Positions 56,301-64,000 of a stretch of DNA of 64,000 bases are shown here, one piece after another. Under the pieces are notes generated by a model that had not been told where the DNA came from, made no database searches, and saw only the letters and a program-made list of their open reading frames with translations. Location of the stretch: positions 248,001 through 312,000 of the forward strand of contig WHVA01000002.1 in the NCBI GenBank assembly GCA_015179125.1, in the 5' to 3' direction. Both the position numbers and the translations under genes were made by a program. Each line of letters opens with the position of its first letter. Within the stretch, counting starts at the first letter, position 1. Source of the stretch: Gautieria morchelliformis (Eukaryota; Basidiomycota; Agaricomycetes; Gomphales; Gomphaceae).

Positions 56301-57658
56301 CAGAACATGATGGGCTACTCCACTTCAGAGGCAAGGTCTATGTTCTAGGTGGGAGGACCTCCACTGCCACATTGTGTCCCAACACCATGACACCCAGGTC
56401 ACTGGGCATGCTGGCAGGTGGAAGATGCTGGAGTTAGTGGCTCAGAGCTACTGGTGGCCTCAGATGGCCCACTACATTGGACAGTACGTGAAGATGTGCG
56501 ACCTTTGTCTCCGGACCAAAGCACAGCAACATCCGCCCATCAGAGAGCTCATTCCACTCCCAATTCCAGAATCCCACTGGGACACCATCAGTGTCGACTT
56601 CATTGTTGAACTCCCAGAGTCTCATGGTTACGATGCAATTATGAACGTCGTGGACTTGGTAAGCAAGGTGTCCCACTTCATTAGAATGCACACGATGATA
56701 ACAGCCCTCGGAGCGACCCGCCTGTTCCTTGCGCATGTCTGGAAGTTGCATGGGCTGCAGAAGCAAGTCGTTTCTGACCAAGGTCCACAGTTCGTCACAT
56801 AACTGGCTTGGGAGCTCTACTGCCTGCTCGGCATAAAGCTGGCTGCCACCACAGCATACCATCCACAGGGTGACGGACAGACAGAACGGGTCAATCAGGA
56901 GCTGGAGCAATATCTCCGCCTCTTTGTCAATGAGAGACAGGATGACTGGGACGAGTTACTTCCACTGGCGGAATTCCAATACCACAACCATGTACATTCT
57001 GCCACACAACAGACTCCCTTCATGCTTGACTCCGGACGACACCTGCGGATGGGCTTCGAAGCACACCAGGCAGAGTCCCGACTCGAGACAGTCAATGAGT
57101 TCTGAGACCGCATGGACTCCACCTTTTTGGACGCCAAATCTGCCCTTGTGAAGGCCAAGGATGACATGGCAAGGTACTACAACCAACGCCGGGTTCCTGC
57201 CCCGGAGTACCAAGTTGGAGACAAGGTGTATCTAGATGCAAGTGACATCCACACCACATGCCCTTCGCCCCACCGCTACGCCTCCGACTTCCAAACTCCT
57301 TGTCCCGCCTACACCCCGTCTTCAATGTAGTGAAGTTGCTCCTGTGTTTGAGGACCCAATTCCAGGGCGGAAGGCTCGTCTGCCACCTCCACCAGAAATT
57401 GTAGATGTAGAAGATCACTATGTGGTGGAACGGATCCTGGACAGCCGGTTTGTGTGAGGATGACTCCAATTCCTCGTGAAATGGGAAGGGTATGGGTATG
57501 AGGAGGATTCGTGGGTCCCGGAGCGAGATGTGTCCGCTCCGGACACACTCCGGGAGTTCTATAGGACACACACTGGTGCCCCTCAACGAATCCGCTCACT
57601 GGCCTTTCAATCCCTCATGTCCCGTGCTTTGAGGATGTAGCAGGCTAGAGGGGGGTGA
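53301..57658 (+). pseudogene. Gypsy A gag-pol copy (plus), inactivated
   Basis: A gag start (53310-53362) is joined to the gag end by an internal deletion. The zinc-knuckle CQCRQPGHYACKC is readable with shifts, then the protease (53943-54494), then RT-RNase H in a long frame 54791-55978. RT reads IYLNDILVF at 55268-55279: the first catalytic Asp is Asn. The frame stops at TGA 55976-55978, where RRQAQWS is expected. Integrase pieces are at 56045-56802, with TAA at 56800-56802. More nonsense codons follow at 57103-57105, 57455-57457 and 57461-57463. A chromodomain end (VERILDSRFV, LVKWEGYGYEEDSWVPE) precedes the 3' LTR. The copy cannot be autonomous. Confidence 0.9.
53729..53905 (-). repeat. 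Fragment of LTR family E inserted in gypsy A
   Basis: About 177 bp matching the complement of 33071-33250 of the solo LTR E (GTGCTAAGAACAGGAGATGG, CTTTTATACAAAGAGCTGAG blocks). It interrupts gypsy A between AGAGAATGA and CACTCCC; the minus-strand copy at 51425-51470 lacks it. Confidence 0.8.
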
Positions 57659-58147
57659 TGTCAGGGGACACCCTGTTTTCAATTTCCAGTTCCGACACCA
57701 CACCAAGTTCCGACTCCATTTCTGACTCCAGTTCCGGCTCCAATTCCATCTCCGACTCCGCTTTTGGAAATGATTCTCCTTCTGGCAGAACTTCCACCAG
57801 TTCAGTTCACCTTGCCAATTCCACTCCAATTTCCGACTTCCGCTCTCAGAACATTGTCAGAAGTCAAGCGACTCGCGTAATAGGTGGCATCAAGGGTCAA
57901 TCAAGGGTCAGGGAGGTCAGGGGGATGCAGGGTTTATGGCAGGTGCCAAGTGTTGTCCCTGGCTGTGCAGCATAGTATAATACAGGCTTGCTGACATTGG
58001 GGGTCCTTAGACTTTGCTCTTCGGATTTCCCCTTGTGAGGTGAGAATCCCTCTCTTGTATACTCTGTTCATTTATACATACTCCGGATTTCCCCTTGTCA
58101 GTTGTTTGGTAGTGTGATCTCCACAGCCAGCTAGGGTTGCCCTTACA
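57659..58147 (+). repeat. 3' LTR of gypsy A, complete
   Basis: 489 bp, TGTCAGGGGACACCCTG...CCCTTACA. It lies 20 bp after the end of the pol remnant (a GGCTAGAGGGGGG purine tract, likely polypurine tract, ends at 57655). Best reference copy of this LTR in the window. Confidence 0.92.
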
Positions 58148-58320
58148 GTATGCTACCTGTACGCTACCCTATGCCCTACCCTGCCTGTACACTACCATGT
58201 GCACTACCCCATACACTATCCTGTGTGCCACCCTGTGCACTACCCTTTACGCTACCCCCTATGCGGTATGCTATCCCGTGAGCTGCCCTGTATGCTACAC
58301 TATCATGTATGCTGTGAGCT
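58148..58320. repeat. Degenerate TGTAYRCTACC short repeat
   Basis: About 15 units of 10-12 bp (CTGTACGCTACC, TGTGCACTACCC, GTATGCTATCC). Reverse complement of the array at 52388-52600. Confidence 0.8.
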
Positions 58321-58334
58321 ATTTTAGATTAAAA

Positions 58335-59498
58335 TGTTAAGTGATGCCTTTGGCAAACAAATTCTATTGCTTCGCGGTTGGGACCTCTATATTTGTCCCT
58401 CTCCTGTGTGCTCACTAAGCCTCTCGAGACGCGTCTGGCACTGATGGATGGAAGTCACGTGACCGTTTCGATAAGAAAGTGGTGTTGATCTAAGGAACAA
58501 CTAAGTCAAAAGGCTTCGCTTTTGAGGTAGTCTAGAGTAAACGGTAATAGTGAACTCTCAATGAAGAATTGGAGTAACCTATCGAGATCTAAGTTCTGTA
58601 GCTATCAAACAAGCCTACAGTGACTTCAGGGGGTGAAACAGTTTATTCTGGATGATTTCGTTCATACATTCATACTGGCTACTTATACTATATCAGTGGT
58701 AACTACTGGTGTTCGAGATAGTGAGTTGATGGGTCGAATGTTAGAAACACTGAGGAAACACTATATCATATCCTTATCCTCACTACTACACTCGTCGATA
58801 TCAAACAGAACCAACTACCCACACCAGCACATGCATACACTCACTCCAACCCATCCCCAAGATCGCCGAACTCCAACACACAGGTTCGAACCTACTCAAT
58901 CCACGCACCAGATTACTCCGATGTTGCAGGAAGTCATACCATATGCTTTCACAGTCCAGAACTCCCTATACGCCCTACACAAGCACGCTGAGCCCGGTCC
59001 CAAGGACTACACATCGTATGATCATGTGATCTTATCAAGGGACGCGACTTGATGGGTCAGCCCTGTACAAATCTCGAACCTCTTCCCCTATTCCTCCCCA
59101 TATGCCATATGCTCCTTTTATCAACATGATTCAACCCTACTACGATGCCACATTCCCCTTTTATTGATACAATTCAACCCCTAACCGAAATGTACACGTC
59201 GACATTAACCTTGACGTTTCCCTGTTCATCTATCCTTTGTTCCAGTTGCATCACATCCAAGAAAACCACGAGCTTTCTTCAGTAGTTAAATACTACGACT
59301 TGTATGCTACATTTCAGCAGTGAAATCCAATCTTATTTGCTCTATATTGCAATAGCTAAATCTTGATAGCATTTATCATCAGACACATATACTTGGTTAT
59401 ATGTGCAGATATTCTTACTATCTCTGATTTACACTCGATTCATCTCACGTTCAGAGATTGAATCATATCACTGTTGATATTATTTTCAAATACTAACA
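58335..59498 (+). repeat. LTR-like repeat G, longest copy
   Basis: 1,164 bp starting TGTTAAGTGATG and ending CAAATACTAACA, that is TGTTA/TAACA ends. Partial copies lie at 31121-31535 and 52640-53300. TCACGTGACCGT at about 58454. Flanks do not give a clean 5-bp duplication (TAAAA against AAATC). Contains a short open frame 58633-59052 without recognised similarity. Probably a solo LTR. Confidence 0.65.
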
Positions 59499-60164
59499 AA
59501 ATCAAAAACTACTTGTAACCTCTCGGCGGGGGTCTGGCCAAAAGAGTGCCACGCCTCCTCGCAGGGTCTCAACGTGGCCCGAGAGTGAACACCACGGATG
59601 ACCTCCGAGGTGGCCAACCTGTGAAACACCAAAAAGACACCCACAGGGACCACGAAGATAGCCCGTCGGGTAGGGGAAACTTGAACTGTGCCAACATTGC
59701 GTGGCCAGCTTTCGGGGGACTCACAGAACGAGACTTCGTAGGGACAGTATAAAGAGCCCGTAGAAGTCACCATAAATGCAAGGCCTCGGCTGGTAGGCGC
59801 TGGGAGGTCAAAGTGGAGACACACCATACTACCCCAGAAAAACCAAGAGCGGAAACTAAAGAAAAATACACAACTGACCTAAGAAGTCAATAAACGCGTG
59901 TTGTTGATGCTGGTGAGATCAGACAATTTGAGTGAGGGACTTGATCACAGCAAGAAACGACCTAAGAAAAGAATACTGTAAATAGTAGACATGAAATAAA
60001 ATAAACAGATTTCTTCACTAGCCGGGGGGGCCTGTTATTCTTTTAAGTGTTCACACAAAGACATTTTAAGATAACAGAAGAACAGATCAGAAAATATGGA
60101 CAAACTAGATGTCAGTGATCCCCAACACCACAAAAGAAATGAAACTGATAAAAAAGGGGTATAG

Positions 60165-61453
60165 ATGCACATCTCGAAAGGTAGAAAGTGCCCAAGTTCG
60201 GACATGGAAATCTTAGAGGCACAGACACCTAAACGCCCCAAAACCGACGGCCCCAAAAAGCCCCAGCCCAAAAAATCTAGCTCAAGCATTGTGACAACCC
60301 CTAGCTCCATCACAGACATGGACTTAGAATCTAACGTCACCACAACACAAAACACCCCCCTGCCTCTACAGAAGAAGCAGCGACCTGCCATCCAGGCTTC
60401 AGCCTTGGACTGGCTAGACGAGCCAATGGTATGCCCCCCCGAAAATAAAGGGAAGGGCCGTGCCAAAGAGGCGCCAGATGGCTGGGAGACACATGTCCCA
60501 GCAGAGGTCATTGCAGATTATGACATAAGTCCGGACGGGATTTACGAACACCTGGGCAGGATAATGATGACGAACAAAGAACCAGGCGACAGGCTGTGGG
60601 AGATGTCTCACAGACTTTGCCTGGCCACAGTATACGGCGCAAAAACCCTGGGACCCCTGGCCGAAAGGAAAGGGATAACAGGCAAAATAAAGAGGGTGGT
60701 TACGGAGCTTCTAGCTGAAGAATGGCCGGACATAGTCGCCCAAGAGGGTGACCCGGTCTCTGTGGAGGAGCTCAATGTGCCAGCCCACTTCTCCAAAGGT
60801 GGAGTGTATAAAAACCCGAGAGGGAACAAAAGACCCGGAGAGGCAGAAAGAACCTCGAGGGTATGGGCACTGGTGACCTTGCCGGAAGCAGTGCCTGTAA
60901 GTTATAACATGTTTGAATACAGATCCTTCCATGTACGAGGGAATACCCCAGGGAGGCGATCTTGTTGGTCCCTTTTCCATGGGAGCAACAAGCAGAACAG
61001 TGGTTCAGAATAGGAAGAGCCCCTGCGACAACCAGAGAGACGGATGTCCGTCAAGCAATAGAAGACAATGTTGGCTCGCGGCAAGCAGAAGTCCCGATTG
61101 TCCAAAAATCCGCGGATAAAGGTGGCCAAATAGTCTGGAACATCAGACTAACCTTTAAAAGGAAACTGGTCTCAATGGACGACGGCAGCAAAGATTCCGT
61201 CGTCGACACATTAGGAAAGTCAGACAGACTGTGGAAAGTAGGACAGGAAGAATGGCTGATTTGGCCAGGAACCCACTGCACCGGCTGCCATGGAGTTGGA
61301 CACGTAGAAATAAAGTGCCCCCTCCGACCATACATAGCGCCTCTAGACTGGCGGACGGGCGACTCGCTCCCCAAAGAAGCGGATGACTGGCCGATCGAGG
61401 TCTACCTCAAAGCCAACCCGCGACAAAAAGTATACCCGAAGAAGAAGAAGTAG
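60165..61453 (+). pseudogene. LINE ORF1 (RNA-binding Gag-like), one frameshift
   Basis: ATG at 60165 opens a Lys/Pro/Ser-rich N-terminus (PKRPKTDGPKKPQPKKSSS). A conserved-looking middle (LDWLDEPMVCPPENKGKGRA, GDRLWEMSHRLCLATVYGAK) runs to a stop at 61013. From about 60945 the continuing sequence is in the next frame (LLVPFPWEQQAEQWFRIGRA...), through zinc knuckle CTGCHGVGHVEIKCP (CX2CX4HX4C, near 61280-61320), to TAG at 61451-61453 after a Lys-rich tail. A single indel near 60945-60960 explains the break. ORF1 proteins coat the LINE RNA. Confidence 0.8.
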
Positions 61454-61928
61454 GGTGAAAAGTATAATCGTGTTACGAGACGAAGAATAATAATCTTTTG
61501 TATAACTCTCAAACCACACTGTGTGAACTAAGTCCTGAAAGAACAAAATCAAGACAAGAAATTAAGACGGGAACACAATAACCCGACAACAACCACCAGC
61601 ACGTAAGTCAACAACGCTGAACTCAACAACAAGAATTACAACAGGGACAACAAAACGCCTGCAACAACAAGAATACCCAAAGAGACGACCAAGCTTCTCG
61701 CCGGGACCAAAACACGATGATGTCACCCGATGCCGCAGACATCCGAGGCCCAAGTAGAGCGGGAGGCCTGTATCTCGACCTCGGACGTCTCACTCGCCGC
61801 AAGGCAACCCTGCTGGCGTTTAAGCCTCCACCGCAGAAAAGCTTGACACGTGGCCTGGCACATCACGAAGATAGCTATAAAACAACAACCACCACTAACT
61901 CAATTACAAACGAATTATAAAACACACT
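61454..61928. other. Inter-ORF region of the LINE
   Basis: 475 bp between ORF1 and the first long ORF2 frame, A/C-rich, with no separate gene. Open frame 61717-61920 is probably part of the ORF2 leader or chance. Confidence 0.5.
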
Positions 61929-63984
61929 TTGGTTGCTTGCACAGGTCATGGCTCTGAATTATCTGGCTCTTCACTCTCAAAAGCCCCACCTGGCTCCCTC
62001 GGTGGGCAGTTTAGGGTGGCACAAAATCAGATGGGAGGTCCTTCATCCGAGCAATCGGAGAAGCCACCCCTCAGTTCTGAGACAGAAGGACCGACTGTCA
62101 ACAAAATAAGTGTAAACTCAGCCCTAAGAAATAAAGGCCTGATAAAACGTAAGAGTGACCAGCAAAAGCAAGGTCACTCAGAAAAACAGGACTTGAGGGC
62201 AAATGCACAAAGGAGTGGCGCCCGCCCAGCAGACCCAACCCCACAAAGGGGAGGGGCCGGCAAAGACAAAAACAAGGGGTTGAGGCAACGACAACTGGAG
62301 GACTACTTCCAGGTAAGAAACACAAGCACCATGCAAAATACCCAGCCTCCGACGCAAGGAGAGCTGGACGAGGAAGAACGACGGGAGCAAAGCCCCCCGC
62401 ACGTAACCAGACAAACGAACAACCCACCCAGCCTCCGACGCAAGGAGAGCCGGACGGGGAAGAAAGATGGGAGCAAAGCCCCCCCGTGTATAACCAGACA
62501 AATGAACAGCCCGAAGAAAACCCCTTCCTAGAGCTGCACGTAGAAGACCTGATAACGTCCGAAGAAGAGGACGGAGCAGGCGAAGATGGCCACCCACGGC
62601 TGAAACAAAGAATGAAAGACCGACAAACTAGAGTCGGCAAGAAAAGAGGCATAACCATCGCCTCGTGGAATACAAAAGGAACAAACGATAGCAACCACAA
62701 GTCAAAGTGGAACGCAATCGCAAGAATAATGAGGCTAAAGGGAATCACAGTGTTGGCGGTCCAAGAAGCCAGAATGAAAACAAATGAGGTGGAAGAAGCC
62801 TCGAGAGCAAATCCAGGAATCCTGTTTCTAGTGAACGGAGAAAAATCCAACAAGCTAGGGACGCTGTTCGCCATAAACTTGGCAAAGATAAGTGCCGAAG
62901 AGGCAGAAGTCATTATAGACCATAGACCACTGGTGCCGAACAGAGCCCAGATACTAAAATTGAAATGGGGAGACAACCAACAGCTAAACCTGTTGAACGT
63001 CTACGCCCGGAATGACACCGAAGAGAACATAGACTTCTTTGAAACTATAAAGAGGTATCTGAATAAGAACAAGAAAGAAGCAATCTGCCTGTTGGGAGAC
63101 TTCAACTGTGTCGAAAAAGACATAGACAGGAGCCTGGCCCACAAGACAGAGAAAGAGTTACCGAAGCCCTGAAAGGGGTGACGAAAACAAGAAAACTAAA
63201 AGACATGTGGAGGCTATTAAACGAAAACGAGCTCGCCTTCATGTTCACACAAAAAGGGTCAAGCTCGGTGGCCAGAATTGACATAATATATATGACAGAT
63301 GACATGGCGGAACTGACATGCAACGCCATGATAGAGTCAAACTTCAACTTAAGCGATCACAGCCTGATCATGGCAAAAGTAATGGCCGACAACCTCCTGT
63401 ACAGCGGAGAGGGCATGTGGAAATTAGACAAACAGACGCTAAATGCAAAGGACTTTCAAAAGAGAGTCGAAAAGCTGCTAGTGAAAAACAACACCTGGGT
63501 CAAAAAGTACCTAGAGGAAGAAGCAAATGCTAAAGGAGACAAAGAAAAGATAAAGCTCCTCCGCAGCGATGGGAACAACCCACAAGCAAAGTGGAAAGTC
63601 CTGAAAAGAGAAGTAAAAATAATAGCAATTGACGTGCAAAAGCGCGAAAGAAAGAAAAAAGAAGCCATAAAAAGGAGCTTCAAAAAAGACATAAAGAAGG
63701 AGCTGGAAAAGGCCCAAAACCCGCACCTAACAGACGGGGAACGAAGAAAAGCGACGGAGGAGGCTCTCTTCCTAAAAGAAAAAGTTAATAAAACAGAGGT
63801 CGAAAACATGGAAAAGGTCCGAAAATCCGCAGAAGCCAGGTTCCTGAAAGAAGGAGAGTCAAACACAAAATACGGGTTCGGACTGAACAAACCAAAGCTG
63901 CCGCCCAACTCAATCCTGGGCCTGCAGGACAAAGAAGGAAGAATAACAGACTCCACAAGAGAAATGACGGAGATAGCCTCCTGA
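61929..63984 (+). pseudogene. LINE ORF2 start: AP endonuclease and RT linker, with two frame breaks
   Basis: The first frame (61929-62531) is low-complexity and charged. An 86-bp tandem duplication (62341-62426 and 62427-62512) then shifts the frame, and ORF2 continues in 62486-63172. Endonuclease motifs: GITIASWNTKG, ITVLAVQEAR, LLNVYARND, CLLGDFNCVEKDIDR. A 1-nt slip near 63140 moves to the frame ending at 63984, with RIDIIYMTDD and SDHSLI (the catalytic SDH) and a Lys-rich linker, then EGESNTKYGFGLNKPK, the usual entry to RT. Stop at 63982-63984. The nicking enzyme would start target-primed reverse transcription; this copy is broken. Confidence 0.82.
62341..62512 (+). repeat. 86-bp tandem duplication in LINE ORF2
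   Basis: Unit 1 62341-62426, unit 2 62427-62512; both begin CCCAGCCTCCGACGCAAGGA and end with ACCAGACAAA.GAACA.C. The copies differ at several bases. 86 is not a multiple of 3, so the duplication alone breaks the frame. Confidence 0.85.
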
Positions 63985-64000
63985 TACCATGGGAGACTAC

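Larger units (their letters stand above)
59499..64000 (+). mobile_element. APE-type non-LTR retrotransposon (Tad1-like), runs off the window
   Basis: A leader of about 660 bp (59499-60164, no gene seen), an ORF1 with a CCHC knuckle, a 475-bp gap, and an ORF2 with AP endonuclease leading into RT. Two ORFs of this kind and the endonuclease type fit Tad1-clade LINEs of fungi; the clade is inferred from layout. The RT core, RNase H and 3' end lie beyond 64,000. Confidence 0.85.

Noticed and set aside
62098-62976. 292-aa minus-strand ORF
   Set aside because: Antisense of LINE ORF2, whose endonuclease motifs are clear on the plus strand.
1-64000. tRNA, rRNA or other structured RNA genes
   Set aside because: By eye I found no cloverleaf with A and B boxes and no rRNA sequence; a tRNA or Rfam scan would be needed to exclude them.

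Overview
The window looks like nuclear DNA of a filamentous basidiomycete, most likely an Agaricomycete. Genes carry many short GT-AG introns of about 50-75 nt, including micro-exons of 10 and 11 nt. A DUF6533-type membrane protein gene (a family I know mainly from Agaricomycetes) is present, and the transposons are fungal types: Helitron, Ty3/gypsy chromoviruses, Ty1/copia and an APE-type non-LTR retrotransposon. I cannot name the species.

Layout. (1) About 1-8,650 is a three-level nest. A Helitron (helicase ORF to 6,569, 3' hairpin and CTAG end at 6,697, 5' end outside the window) sits in a foldback MITE (to 7,236), which sits in a truncated copia element. (2) About 9,100-17,910 is a gene island with four intact host genes whose exon frames I followed to the stop: a BUB2/Cdc16-type TBC GAP, a two-finger C2H2 protein, an MFS transporter on the minus strand, and a secreted GH15-CBM20 glucoamylase divergent from the transporter. 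(3) About 17,950-19,144 is a truncated, frameshifted duplicate of the DUF6533 gene that lies intact at 38,549-40,255. (4) About 19,145-37,890 is a transposon nest between the two copies: a decayed minus-strand gypsy, a gypsy tail, two foldback MITEs with 3-bp target duplications, solo LTRs with 5-bp target duplications (GGTAC, TCCTG, AGACA), a decayed NACHT ATPase relic and a long-LTR gypsy. (5) 40,256-42,128 is host-like intergenic DNA with a long inverted repeat and a Tup1-like WD40 relic. (6) 42,448-49,035 is a nearly complete chromodomain gypsy with an extra 186-aa ORF after pol. (7) 50,870-58,147 holds a gypsy-A copy (+) facing an inverted gag/protease copy (-), forming a large inverted repeat. 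(8) 58,335-59,498 is an LTR-like repeat; from about 59,500 to the window end is a non-LTR retrotransposon cut off before most of its RT.

The host genes are housekeeping or secretion genes: mitotic exit/septation control, transcription, transport, and starch degradation. The rest is mobile DNA. Several gypsy copies carry changes of the CGA-to-TGA or catalytic Asp-to-Asn type, consistent with decay at methylated CpG or a RIP-like process. I found no clear prokaryote-style system, CRISPR array, rRNA or tRNA gene. The most unusual items are the accessory ORF of the gypsy, the precise nested insertions that record the order of events, and the paired DUF6533 copies that bracket the nest.
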